DNA of 38,022 nt from an uncultured Propionibacteriaceae bacterium (GCA_937988865.1 CALKHV010000097.1:1-38022); one strand, 5' to 3'. Positions 17,501-25,087 are shown, counted from the stretch's first letter. Notes: generated by a model not told the origin, from the sequence alone. Numbers and translations are program-made.

Positions 17501-17840
17501 CCGTGAGCCGTTCAAGTCGACGAACCTGCTCGGCGGGGCTGACCTCGCAGATGAGTCGATCGATCCCGTCCTCTCCGGGGTGTGGGGTGCCGGCCAGGCG
17601 AGCCTGCAGGGCACGCGCCGTCGCACGTAGTCGGCCGTGGACGCGCGACCTCAGTTCGGCGGTGGCCATGCGTCCGAACGTGACGATGATCAGCTGGTCG
17701 ATGGTGAAGTGGCCCTCGGCGATGTAGCGAGTCGCGAGCGCCGCGATCGCATAGGTCTTGCCGGTCCCGGCACTGGCCTCGAGCAGACAGGTGCCGGTCG
17801 GCAGTGGTCCGGTGAGATCGAATTCGACGATGTCGGTCAT
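14586..17840 (-). CDS. recB: RecB, exodeoxyribonuclease V beta subunit
   Basis: The 3'-5' helicase and only active nuclease of RecBCD. The 1084-aa protein has Walker A EASAGTGKT at 21-29, DEFQDTDPLQW near 261, GDPKQSIYAFRDADV, and MTVHRAKGLEFPVVLLPE. The C-terminal nuclease has GTLVHAIL, TGSIDAVL, IVDYKTN near 975 and YPLQALLYGVAL, so catalytic residues are present. I chose the ATG at 17840 (MTDIVEFDL) because it overlaps the recC stop as ATGA; the longer frame from 17888 would only extend back into recC. It is the middle gene of a three-gene operon. Its presence beside adnAB means this organism encodes both resection enzymes. Confidence 0.96.
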   Translation of the reverse strand: MTDIVEFDLTGPLPTGTCLLEASAGTGKTYAIAALATRYIAEGHFTIDQLIIVTFGRMATAELRSRVHGRLRATARALQARLAGTPHPGEDGIDRLICEVSPAEQVRRLERLTAALLDIDSAIIATTHQFCSRMLNELGLLVDHDATTRFVENPDDLVDQVTKDLYVARLKNEPDPVAFELMSALVKQAIEHIHLPVHPPDGENRERVELARIARDEVRRRMRQQGLFTFDDQVSRLADALADPATGATARAVLTSRFPVVLIDEFQDTDPLQWHIIRDGFVGRSTVVLIGDPKQSIYAFRDADVRAYLDAVSACDHHFTLATNRRSDKGVVDGVQEIFAEAALGDERIMVRPVTAARTTSRLHFPVDRPVVPVVIRFPRQDASVATRVDAVRPLVDVDLVHLVRNILAMGIGLDTAEGTRPLTASDIAVLVRTNRRGAAIHRALVDHRVPAVFSGTSSVFTSTAASDWQSLLRALVDPRRPNLIRAATSSLVGTPLVDLASEDVSTEVSIAVKRLSTLLHEHGVMAVFEAANSIFGVQARVLQDAGGERLLTDLRHVAQLLNDASVRDHLAPQALVQWLGDRIAEKPREGSDERSRRLETDRDAVQIMTVHRAKGLEFPVVLLPEAADCFHGDDQAKPRTLHVNGVRVLDTGQDADRPSRHADALREDGEEELRDLYVAMTRATGRLVMWWARTTANTHESPLHRLLARDRIPGVTPDLGYPSARDPLDAGLDPSLVDVRAYTPVTPPATVRAPEPARALAVREFRRNIDQTWRRTSYSGLTSQLHGMPSSFVEMDEPPLENEPLPTLDPTAVASALAPLPGGTEFGTLVHAILEQVDPGAADLASDVAGLVRHWASRSSVGDLDPDALATGLVQVLETPLGALAPGVRLRDIARRDRLAELDFELPMGRGNVRTVNDLASVFTEHVPASHLLGPYGNHLGASPAADRTLHGFLTGSIDAVLRVGTEPRHLIVDYKTNRMPVLPGETLTVDHYRPEAMARAMMDAHYPLQALLYGVALHRHLARRLPGYDPDVHLGGVGYLFVRGMAGAETPVHQGMPTGVFTWHPSPDLIRAASAVLEGGTR

Positions 17841-20800
17841 ACCCTCACTCCAAGCGAGTGGGCCACGCCGACCGGTCCCCAGAACCATTCGGCCAGCTCG
17901 ACGACCCCCCAGTCATGGCAGATCGACGGGCACGTGAACCTGACGCCGGCGAGATCGGCCCAGTCCTCGCTGCCGACCAGTGCCGCCCAGTCCTGGTCGC
18001 ACTCCCTGACCCACGCCTTTGCGGCCTGGTCGACATCCGGGTCCATCGGTGCCGTCCGTCCCACGCGGAGCAGCTTCTCGGTGCTCTTCGGTGGGAGTGG
18101 GACGAGTGAACGCAGTCCGGCCGTGCGAACGGCTGCCAGCTCGCCCAGTATGCTGCGCGCGACGTCCACGTCGGGAGCGGTCAGAGCGATGTTCCTGTGC
18201 CCCTTGCCGACGAGTACAGCCCTCCAACTCCCTGCTGTGGCCGGGGTATCGGTGGCGGCCACGCACACCAGTCGCAGCCAGGCGTCCACCAGGTGGGAAC
18301 CGGAGATCCACGATGGCGTGACGTCGAGCAGCGTGGATCCGATTGCCGTGACGGTGCCACTGATTCGCTGGCCGGACGGCAGGTCGACCGCAACGTCGAC
18401 GAGTCGCTCTGGTGTGGTCCGGAATGGTCGGGCCCGCTCGGCGATCGCGCCGGCAAGGTCACGCGCCTGCGCCAACTCCTTGCTGCCCAGCAGGCCGGGC
18501 GGGAGGGCGCCCGTGAGCCGACGTTGTCGCACCACTTCGTCCCACGTGAGGCCGTCGGACAGGAAGTCGCTGGCCAGACCCCAGGTTGCGAGGACGTCGA
18601 CCTCGAGCGGCAATTCGTCGGGGAGGCCACGGTCGTACTCCTTCAGGCTGACGCCGATCGTCGCCTTCAGGAGCTCCCTGGCGGGGTGCTTGTAGAAGGC
18701 CACCAATGAGGCGAGCTCCACATCGTCCACCTCAAGTGGTGGGGCCGACCCACTGAAGTCCACCACCCGCACCCTTGACCCACCGGCCGGATGTGCCAGC
18801 GCCTTCGCCCGCTCCTTGGCGCCGACCCATGCCGCGGAGTCGAAGGATCTCGGCCCTGCGGCGTCGAAGTTCGACTCGGACTGGGGCTGCAGCGAGTGTT
18901 CGACCACCTCGAGCGCGCCTCCGGTCAGGTGTGGGGAGCAGGCGTCGAACAACTCAGCGAGGACGACAGGGACGGGATGCTCAGCGTTCGTGCGGGCGTC
19001 CCTCCCCTGGTAGACCACCACGAACCGTTCGCCCGCGCCCATCAGGGCGTCCAGGAGTCGCTGTCGTGCCAGTGCGCGCCCGTCGGTGCCGTCGTTTCGT
19101 GGGCGCCCGCCCAGAAGGTCATCGCCGTCGACCGATCGTCGCGGTGGGAAGTGGTCGGAGTCCATGCCGAGGACGCACACAACCCGGTGGGGGACGCCGG
19201 CCACGTCATCGAGGCTCGTGAACAGCAGCGAACCGTTGCCGTGGTTGGCCCGGGCCCGAGCCGGACGGAGGAGTCCGTCAATCAACGCGCGCGCATCTGC
19301 GGCGGTGAGCAGGGAGGCACGCGCCCCGGTCAGGTCGGCGAGGTCGGCGAGCTCGCCGTGAGCATGGGCGAGGATCCATGCGTCCTCCAGGGGGACGGAC
19401 GCCAGATCATCGAGATCTCGATGAAAGCGGTCGACCCAGACGGACACTGACGCCGGGCTCCCGTGGTCGGTGACGCTCCGGTCGACCCTCGCCACCAGTT
19501 CGGCCAGGCGTCCGAGCAGGGAGACCGTGCCTGAGTCGACAGCCGCGATGCCCAGCACGTCGCCCAGGGCAGAGTCGGCCTCTGCCGGAAGCGCCACGCT
19601 GGCCAGCATGCGGTCGAGGGCGTGGGTCCACGTGCCCTGGACGACGTCTCCCAGCCCGACAGCGGCACGGTGGCGGCGGTCGAGGCCCCACCGGACGCCC
19701 GACTGCTCAACCAGGACGGTGATCGAGGCCAGGTCATCGGTGCTGAACCCGAACCTGCGGGCCACGAGCGGGTGGGAGCAGAGGTCGACCAGGTCCTGGG
19801 AGGTGGCCCGGCTGCCAGGGAGGGACAACAGGGTGCGCAGGAGGACGAAGGCCGGGTTCGACACGCTCGTGGACGATGCGGCCACTTGCACCCGCAGGTG
19901 ATGCCCCGGATGCTGGGCCGCACCGGAACCGGACGCCTCGGCCAGGCCGAACGCGGCGTGGATGTGGGGAGCGAATCCGTCGAGGTCGGTGCAGGCGACG
20001 ATCACATCCCTGGGTTCGAGGGTGGGGTCGTCGTCAAAGAGGCCGCACAGGACATCGCGGAGGACCTCCACCTGACGATCCGGGCCGTGGGACGCGTGGA
20101 TCTCGATCGTCCGGTCATCCGCACGTGTGTTTCCGACCGTGCCGGACGCAACGTCGGCCTGGACGAGGGAGAGAAGGTGGCCTGCCGATGGAGGCCGGGA
20201 ATCCAGGACATCCAGGTCGGCCGCGGAGGCGCGCCACTGGGCGAGAACGTCACGCCGGGCCCTGCCCCAGGACGCAGCCAACGGGTGGACCGGGTTCGAC
20301 GCCTCATGTTCGACCATCCAGAGCTGGACGTCGTGATGCGTCGCGAGGGCCTCGAGCAGGACGCGATCGGGCGTCTGGGCGCCGAGCAGATCGACGACGT
20401 GAACGGTCTGGTCCAGACCGGGAACCGGGCCTGAGCGGAGCGCCTCCAGGAGGGCTGCGTGGCGCTCCACCGGGTCTGGTTGGGCGATGACGCCCCGCAC
20501 TGCACGCCACAGAGGCGGTTGCCAGGCCGCGGTCGGAGGCAGGTCGCGACCGTCCGCGCCGACGTCGTTGCCGGCGGTCCAGTCGAGGAGCATGGATGGA
20601 GCCCGCTGGACGTACTCGCGGAAGTTGCGGGTGAGTCGCAGGGCGGTCGCCATGCGGCGCCCCGGTCGCTCGGTCGCGGTTCTCAGGTGACGGACCACCG
20701 GTGAGAGCCACGGCTCGGAAAGGTTCTCGTCGATGGCGTCCAGCACGGCGAGAGCCATCCCGCGTCCGCGCCAGGCGTCCCTTCCGGGATCGATGCCGAG

Positions 20801-21097
20801 CAGGGCCAACTGGACCTGTCGTCTCAGCGCGCCGATGCTCAGAAAGTCGAAGCCCGCACAGATGCCGGCGTCCAGGGCGATCGCTTGCGAGAGGTGCCTG
20901 CGCTGCGCCTGCCCGGGCACGACGACAGGAATGGCACCGAACGGATCGTGGTCCGACGCGCCCAGGGACGCGACGACGGCCGCCACGAGGGTGGCGTGGT
21001 CCCGGGCGACGTGAAGGTGGAGGCCGGAGGATCGTGGGCCGCCGGGGACAGGGGCAATGACAGTGGCAGCGACGGGGGCAGAGGACAGCATGGTCAT
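17837..21097 (-). CDS. recC: RecC, exodeoxyribonuclease V gamma subunit
   Basis: The scaffold subunit of RecBCD, which in E. coli recognises Chi and splits the DNA strands. It is 1086 aa from the ATG at 21097. RecC hallmarks seen are the N-terminal IPVVVPGQAQRRHLSQAIA with FDFLSIGALRR, and the central VCVLGMDSDHFPPRRSVDGDD followed by ARQRLLDALMGAGERFVVVYQG. The inactive helicase folds and lack of a nuclease motif are as expected. The frame is open back to 21184, but that start would place the coding region over a likely divergent promoter. A TAGGGT box 10 nt before 21097 and a second ATG at 21091 leave a two-codon ambiguity. It is the first gene of recC-recB-recD. Confidence 0.92.
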   Translation of the reverse strand: MTMLSSAPVAATVIAPVPGGPRSSGLHLHVARDHATLVAAVVASLGASDHDPFGAIPVVVPGQAQRRHLSQAIALDAGICAGFDFLSIGALRRQVQLALLGIDPGRDAWRGRGMALAVLDAIDENLSEPWLSPVVRHLRTATERPGRRMATALRLTRNFREYVQRAPSMLLDWTAGNDVGADGRDLPPTAAWQPPLWRAVRGVIAQPDPVERHAALLEALRSGPVPGLDQTVHVVDLLGAQTPDRVLLEALATHHDVQLWMVEHEASNPVHPLAASWGRARRDVLAQWRASAADLDVLDSRPPSAGHLLSLVQADVASGTVGNTRADDRTIEIHASHGPDRQVEVLRDVLCGLFDDDPTLEPRDVIVACTDLDGFAPHIHAAFGLAEASGSGAAQHPGHHLRVQVAASSTSVSNPAFVLLRTLLSLPGSRATSQDLVDLCSHPLVARRFGFSTDDLASITVLVEQSGVRWGLDRRHRAAVGLGDVVQGTWTHALDRMLASVALPAEADSALGDVLGIAAVDSGTVSLLGRLAELVARVDRSVTDHGSPASVSVWVDRFHRDLDDLASVPLEDAWILAHAHGELADLADLTGARASLLTAADARALIDGLLRPARARANHGNGSLLFTSLDDVAGVPHRVVCVLGMDSDHFPPRRSVDGDDLLGGRPRNDGTDGRALARQRLLDALMGAGERFVVVYQGRDARTNAEHPVPVVLAELFDACSPHLTGGALEVVEHSLQPQSESNFDAAGPRSFDSAAWVGAKERAKALAHPAGGSRVRVVDFSGSAPPLEVDDVELASLVAFYKHPARELLKATIGVSLKEYDRGLPDELPLEVDVLATWGLASDFLSDGLTWDEVVRQRRLTGALPPGLLGSKELAQARDLAGAIAERARPFRTTPERLVDVAVDLPSGQRISGTVTAIGSTLLDVTPSWISGSHLVDAWLRLVCVAATDTPATAGSWRAVLVGKGHRNIALTAPDVDVARSILGELAAVRTAGLRSLVPLPPKSTEKLLRVGRTAPMDPDVDQAAKAWVRECDQDWAALVGSEDWADLAGVRFTCPSICHDWGVVELAEWFWGPVGVAHSLGVRV

Positions 21098-21107
21098 GAT
21101 GTCAATC

Positions 21108-21113
21108 ACCCTA
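21108..21113 (-). promoter_or_regulatory. Candidate -10 box for the recCBD operon
   Basis: On the minus strand TAGGGT ends 10 nt before the recC ATG at 21097. Together with the identical hexamer at 21195-21200 on the other strand it forms a back-to-back arrangement between recC and uvrD2. The -35 region is poor. Confidence 0.4.
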
Positions 21114-21194
21114 GGGGGTGCCACTGACACGAATTTCTTGACGACCGTGGCGTCGTGCGTCCGGGTGGCCGACGACTTTGTCATCGCCTGGGCC

Positions 21195-21200
21195 TAGGGT
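21195..21200 (+). promoter_or_regulatory. Candidate -10 box for uvrD2, near-leaderless
   Basis: TAGGGT ends 8 nt before the GTG start of uvrD2. The same hexamer could weakly mimic a ribosome site (AGGGTG), so the alternatives cannot be separated by eye. Confidence 0.4.
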
Positions 21201-21208
21201 GTCGCTTC

Positions 21209-23263
21209 GTGGACATCCCGAGCCCTGACGAGATCCTGGCCGCCCTCGACGACGACCAGCGGGTCGTCGCGACGACGATCGGTCCACCGGTCGTCGTCGT
21301 TGCCGGGGCGGGCACGGGCAAGACCAGAGCGATCACGCATCGCATCGCCTGGGCTGCGGCGTCCGGGGTGCAGGATCCCGGCCGCGTGCTCGCCGTCACC
21401 TTCACCACCCGTGCCGCCGGCGAGATGCGCGCCCGCCTGCACGCACTGGGCGTGGGTGGCGTGCAGGCCCGGACCTTCCACTCGGCGGCGCTGCGTCAGG
21501 TTCAGCACTTCTGGCCGGGTGCCTACGGGACGCAGCTGCCCGAGGTGACCGAGAAGCGCTTCGCCCTCGTCGCCGACGCCGCAGGTCGCCACCGACTCAA
21601 AGTCGACACCGCCCTCCTGCGTGACCTGAGCGGCGAGATCTCCTGGGCGAAGGTCTCCAACGTCACGCCGGGGGAGTACCCGTCATTGGCCCGGTCGGCC
21701 GGTCGACTACTCGCCTCCACCGACCCCGAGACCATCGCGCGGGTCTTCACCACCTATGAGCAGGTCAAGGCTGATCGCGGCCTGATCGACTTCGACGACA
21801 TCCTCCTGTGCGCTGCCGCCCTGCTGTCGGAGCACCCCGACGTCGCCTCGCAGGTCCGGTCCCGCTACCGCCACTTCGTGGTGGACGAGTACCAGGACGT
21901 GTCGCCCCTGCAACAGGCTCTGCTCGACCTGTGGCTGGGCGACGCCGGCGACGTGTGCGTGGTGGGCGACCCCAGACAGTCGATCCACGCCTTCGCAGGC
22001 GCGAGACCGTCCTACCTCACAGGCTTTCAGACGTCCCATCCGGGGGCACGTGTGGTCAATCTCGTCCGCGACTACCGGTCCTCACCCCAGGTGGTCACCC
22101 TCGCGAACCAGGTGATGTCGTCCGGACCCGGACGCCGGGGCTTCGTCGCGCCACCCTTGGTGGCACAGGGACGCCCCGGCCCGGATCCCGTGTTCGCGCC
22201 CGCCGCAGATGAGGCGGAGGAGGCCCGCGGCGCTGCCCAGTGGTTGTCCGCGCTGTACGCATCGGGGGTGACGTGGCGCGAGATGGCCATCCTCTTCCGC
22301 ATCAACGCGCAGTCGCCGGCCTTCGAAGCAGCGCTGGCAGACCAGGACATCCCGTATCAGGTGAGGGGGAGCGAGCGATTCTACGAGCGGCCCGAGATCA
22401 GGCAGGCTCTCGCGACCCTGCGAGGGGCTGCCAACGCGGCTCCCCACGATCCGGCGCTTCCCGGCGTGAGGGACGCCCTGGCCGGACTGGGGTGGAACGA
22501 CTCGGTCCCCGAGGGTGGCGGCGCGGCGCGGGAGCGGTGGGAGTCGTGGAATGCCCTCGTCGACCTCGCGTCCGACATTGTCGACCAGACCCCGGACGCC
22601 GACCTCGGCGTGGTCGTCGCCGCGCTGGTCGAGAGGGCCGACCGTCAGCACGCCCCCGTGGGCCAGGGGGTGACGCTTGCGACCATGCATGCGGCCAAGG
22701 GGCTGGAGTGGGATGCCGTCGCGCTCGTGGGCGTCCACGAGGGAACCCTCCCGTTCGTCCTCGCGAAGACGGACGAACAGTTGGCCGAGGAACACCGACT
22801 GCTGTACGTGGGAATTACGCGAGCCCGGACGCATCTGCGGGTTTCGTGGTCAGGTCGACGCGGACGCCGCCCGTCCCGCTTCCTGGAGCGCGTCTCAGGG
22901 GTCGCGGTCCTGCCCAGTGCCGAGAAGTCACGCCCCACGAGGGCTGAGAAGGCTGCGGCGATGTGCCGTGTCTGTGGACGCGCGCTCTCCACAGGGACAG
23001 ATCGTAAGCTCGGGCGCCACGCCGATTGCGCCTCCTCCTACGACGAGGCGCTGCTGGCCTCGTTGAAGGCCTGGCGACTCGAGACCGCGCAGGCTGAAAG
23101 CGTCCCTGCGTTCGTGGTCTTCACGGACGCGACCCTGATCGCCGTCGCCGAGGCGAGACCGTCCACGCGGGCCGAATTCCTGGCTGTGAGCGGTATCGGC
23201 ACGACGAAGTGGGACAAATGGGGCGCGGCGCTCCAGCAGGTGCTGGCGCGTCACCCGGAGTGA
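21209..23263 (+). CDS. uvrD2: UvrD2-type SF1 helicase with HRDC domain
   Basis: An ATP-dependent 3'-5' DNA helicase of the actinobacterial UvrD2 type (684 aa). The motor shows VAGAGTGKTRAIT near residue 32, VVDEYQDVSPLQQ, GDPRQSIHAFAGA, TMHAAKGLEWDAV and YVGITRARTHL. A cysteine-containing linker (CRVCGRAL ... RHADC) then joins it to a C-terminal HRDC domain that ends near VSGIGTTKWDKWG. Mycobacterial UvrD2 has four cysteines in this linker; here the third position is His, giving C-C-H-C. The GTG at 21209 (VDIPSPDEI) was chosen because the upstream in-frame ATG lies within the promoter region. It is divergent from recC and followed by whiB7. Confidence 0.93.
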   Translation: MDIPSPDEILAALDDDQRVVATTIGPPVVVVAGAGTGKTRAITHRIAWAAASGVQDPGRVLAVTFTTRAAGEMRARLHALGVGGVQARTFHSAALRQVQHFWPGAYGTQLPEVTEKRFALVADAAGRHRLKVDTALLRDLSGEISWAKVSNVTPGEYPSLARSAGRLLASTDPETIARVFTTYEQVKADRGLIDFDDILLCAAALLSEHPDVASQVRSRYRHFVVDEYQDVSPLQQALLDLWLGDAGDVCVVGDPRQSIHAFAGARPSYLTGFQTSHPGARVVNLVRDYRSSPQVVTLANQVMSSGPGRRGFVAPPLVAQGRPGPDPVFAPAADEAEEARGAAQWLSALYASGVTWREMAILFRINAQSPAFEAALADQDIPYQVRGSERFYERPEIRQALATLRGAANAAPHDPALPGVRDALAGLGWNDSVPEGGGAARERWESWNALVDLASDIVDQTPDADLGVVVAALVERADRQHAPVGQGVTLATMHAAKGLEWDAVALVGVHEGTLPFVLAKTDEQLAEEHRLLYVGITRARTHLRVSWSGRRGRRPSRFLERVSGVAVLPSAEKSRPTRAEKAAAMCRVCGRALSTGTDRKLGRHADCASSYDEALLASLKAWRLETAQAESVPAFVVFTDATLIAVAEARPSTRAEFLAVSGIGTTKWDKWGAALQQVLARHPE

Positions 23264-23289
23264 CGTGGTTCGGTGAAACCCCTTGTCAG

Positions 23290-23325
23290 AAATAGGTTGC
23301 GCCGCCTGCGGGCCGAGATTAGTGT
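23290..23325 (+). promoter_or_regulatory. whiB7 promoter with AT-rich WhiB7 motif
   Basis: The -35 TTGCGC (23297-23302) and -10 TAGTGT (23320-23325) are separated by exactly 17 bp. Immediately upstream of the -35 is the AT-rich stretch AAATA (23290-23294), rare in this GC-rich region. Known WhiB7-SigA promoters have an AT-rich block just upstream of the -35, bound by the AT-hook, so this is likely autoregulated. Confidence 0.75.
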
Positions 23326-23422
23326 GGAACACGTCGTTCTCGCTGGGTCACGCCCGGTGGAGCGACACCGAACGTTGGATTTCCCGGGGCCCAGCCCCGC
23401 ACGTCATGGAGAGGGGGTCGTC

Positions 23423-23593
23423 GTGATCACCACAACGCTGTACTGGTCGGGCAGGCCGTCGCACGGCGACGCCGGTCGCACACGTGGCGACTTCGGCGTG
23501 CCCTTTGCCCTCGTCACCCCCGCCGCCGGCGCTGAGCGCGGCACCCATGGCGACAACTCCATCCACCGTTCGGACCCACCGACGAGCTGCTGA
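23423..23593 (+). CDS. Putative whiB7 leader peptide (uORF)
   Basis: A 56-codon frame starting at GTG 23423 with a strong GGAGAGGGGG ribosome site 5 nt upstream, beginning VITTTLYWSGRP and ending in ...TSC. It resembles no protein family I know. Its stop lies 10 nt before the attenuator-like hairpin, the geometry expected if ribosome stalling on the uORF changes leader folding. A very short frame starting at ATG 23406 (MERGSS) ends at a TGA that overlaps this GTG. The existence of a whiB7 uORF is known in other actinobacteria; that this is it is inference. Confidence 0.5.
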   Translation: MITTTLYWSGRPSHGDAGRTRGDFGVPFALVTPAAGAERGTHGDNSIHRSDPPTSC

Positions 23594-23603
23594 CCTGCAC
23601 TCC

Positions 23604-23646
23604 GAGGCCGTGGGACCGGACATCCGGGACCACGGCCCTCGTGTTT
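23604..23646 (+). terminator. Attenuator-like hairpin in the whiB7 leader
   Basis: GAGGCCGTGG (23604-23613) pairs with CCACGGCCCTC (23630-23640) with one bulged C. CCGG/CCGG pairs inside, and GTGTTT follows. This fits an intrinsic terminator placed 33 nt before the whiB7 ATG and just after the uORF stop, so it would cut off transcription unless antiterminated. Confidence 0.65.
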
Positions 23647-23678
23647 CCCGGCGACGACACAGGCCCCAGGAGACACAC

Positions 23679-24038
23679 ATGTTCACGGCTATGGACGACA
23701 CCACCATGCTGCACCCGCCCGTCGCCGGGCTCAGTGCTGGCGTGTGGGCCGGGGTGTTGAGCCTGCTCGAGCAGACCCCCCAGGCTCCGTGCCTGGACGC
23801 CGATCCGAACCTCTTCTTCGCCGAGGCACCTGCCGACATCGATGCGGCGAAGGCGATCTGCGGCGACTGCCCGTCCAGGGGCATGTGCCTCTCGGGTGCA
23901 CTGACGAGGCGGGAGCCCCACGGGGTTTGGGGTGGCGAGCTCTTCCAGAACGGCGAGGTCATCGCGAGGAAGCGTCCGCGAGGACGTCCGCGCAAGACAC
24001 CGGTCGAGGCCCCGCTGGTTGCGAGCGAGGCGGCTTGA
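23679..24038 (+). CDS. whiB7: WhiB7-type transcriptional regulator
   Basis: An iron-sulfur regulator that binds the primary sigma factor and activates intrinsic antibiotic-resistance genes. The 119-aa protein has the four cluster cysteines at C38, C61, C64 and C70 (C-x2-C-x5-C for the last three), the GVWGG turn at 82-86, and a C-terminal AT-hook RGRPRK at 101-106. The AT-hook separates WhiB7 from other WhiB paralogues. The ATG at 23679 has AGGAG 6 nt upstream; a second ATG four codons on is possible. Its position after uvrD2 matches M. tuberculosis Rv3197A. Control is probably by autoactivation and leader attenuation. It converges on the ThiF-like gene with 2 nt between stops. Confidence 0.95.
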   Translation: MFTAMDDTTMLHPPVAGLSAGVWAGVLSLLEQTPQAPCLDADPNLFFAEAPADIDAAKAICGDCPSRGMCLSGALTRREPHGVWGGELFQNGEVIARKRPRGRPRKTPVEAPLVASEAA

Positions 24039-24040
24039 GG

Positions 24041-24955
24041 TCAGGCGGCGACGTCCAGACCCGCGTCGGCACGGCCACGACAGGCGCACGTGGGGTCCGG
24101 CTCCCAGTCACGGGAGCCGGGCCCCACGCGTTGCCTGCATACCGTGATACTCGTGGACGTGAGCCTCGACGCGCTGTGTTCCAGCCACCAGTCCACCTCG
24201 GTGAGCAAGGTCGCGGACGCCCAGCGCGCCAGTCCGGCGTGCGTACCTCCAGACCGGGTCGACAGCTTCGAGAGGGTGGCCGGCCAACGGGGGTCGTCGC
24301 GCGTCCGCTCGATGTCGGTGCAGTTGAGACAGGCAGTCCGGCCAGGGACCACGAGTGGCCCGATCGTGGCTGAGAACGCGTCGGCGGAGGCGAAGACATG
24401 CACGATGCCGGCCGCGGTCAGGTGCGCGGCCACGAGCCGGTCGGCCTCCATGCCTGAGCAAGCAACGATCGCGAGGTCGGTGTCACAGCGCCGCAGGTCG
24501 CCCCATGGACGCTGGGACAGGCTCAGCTGCTCTGGCACCGTTCGGCCGTCGAAGTAGGCCCGCACCGACCGCCGCGCGCCCGGATCGAATCCGTCGGCGT
24601 CCCCGGGGGACACATGGTCGAGGCACGACACCCGGGTCATCGATCGAGTGGCGAGGTCGACCGCGAGCAGGATGGCGAGCGGGCCGGAGCCTATGAGGGA
24701 CACCCGTGACGCAGGGGTGACCTTCGGGACGAGACACCCCGCTCGCCTCAACGCGGTGGCCAGGTCCGCGTCCTCGGGCAGGGTCGGGCCGAGGCTACGA
24801 CCGTGCGTGGCGCGGTCGAGGAGGTGAAAGACCCGGGGCGCCACCCCCTTGAGGGTCAGCAGGCGACCATCAGGATGGCGAAGGCGCAGGATCCCGCCGC
24901 CGAGGTCGATGACGTGACCCAGCAGGGTTTCGGGTGATCGGAGAAGTTCGAGCAT
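24041..24955 (-). CDS. ThiF-like / cyclodehydratase-related protein
   Basis: A 304-aa protein related to the ThiF/MoeB E1-like superfamily, in the subgroup often named for bacteriocin (azoline) cyclodehydratases; Rv3196 of M. tuberculosis lies in the same place. Seen: a winged-helix-like N-terminal 80 residues, a Rossmann-type loop LIGSGPLA at about 87-94, GPLVVPGRTACLNCTDIERT near 210, and a second Cys pair at the C-terminus (CAC), probably binding zinc. The D-x-D and N-L-x-R-Q residues of adenylating E1 enzymes are not recognisable, so it may bind rather than activate a partner. No precursor peptide, YcaO or other maturation gene is nearby. The ATG at 24955 lacks a clear ribosome site. Function unknown. 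Confidence 0.7.
   Translation of the reverse strand: MLELLRSPETLLGHVIDLGGGILRLRHPDGRLLTLKGVAPRVFHLLDRATHGRSLGPTLPEDADLATALRRAGCLVPKVTPASRVSLIGSGPLAILLAVDLATRSMTRVSCLDHVSPGDADGFDPGARRSVRAYFDGRTVPEQLSLSQRPWGDLRRCDTDLAIVACSGMEADRLVAAHLTAAGIVHVFASADAFSATIGPLVVPGRTACLNCTDIERTRDDPRWPATLSKLSTRSGGTHAGLARWASATLLTEVDWWLEHSASRLTSTSITVCRQRVGPGSRDWEPDPTCACRGRADAGLDVAA
24089..24128 (+). terminator. Long hairpin, likely whiB7 terminator
   Basis: Arms at 24089-24105 and 24112-24128 form a 17-bp stem with one G-U pair and a 6-nt loop. It begins 50 nt after the whiB7 stop and lies wholly inside the C-terminal codons of the convergent ThiF-like gene. There is no T-run, as is common for actinobacterial terminators. 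Confidence 0.6.
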
Positions 24956-25087
24956 GCTGCCATCGTGGCGGTGTGGGGATGCCCGTCAGACGGCCTGACC
25001 GTGCAGTCCGTCGAGGGACGACACAAGCGCGTGCAGGACAACAACCTGCGGGTCCCGGACCACACCCACCCGAGCCAGGGCATGCAA

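Larger units (their letters stand above)
23264..23678 (+). other. Long whiB7 leader region
   Basis: The 415 nt between uvrD2 and whiB7 hold a promoter at about 23290-23325, an upstream reading frame at 23423-23593, and a strong hairpin at 23604-23640 followed by GTGTTT, before the whiB7 start at 23679. A predicted transcript start near 23332 gives a leader of roughly 350 nt, similar in kind to whiB7 leaders known from mycobacteria and Streptomyces. No other gene is seen here. Confidence 0.75.

Noticed and set aside
21089..21184. N-terminal extension of RecC back to the ATG at 21184
   Set aside because: It would put coding sequence across the only space available for the recC and uvrD2 promoters, and the extra residues do not look like RecC.
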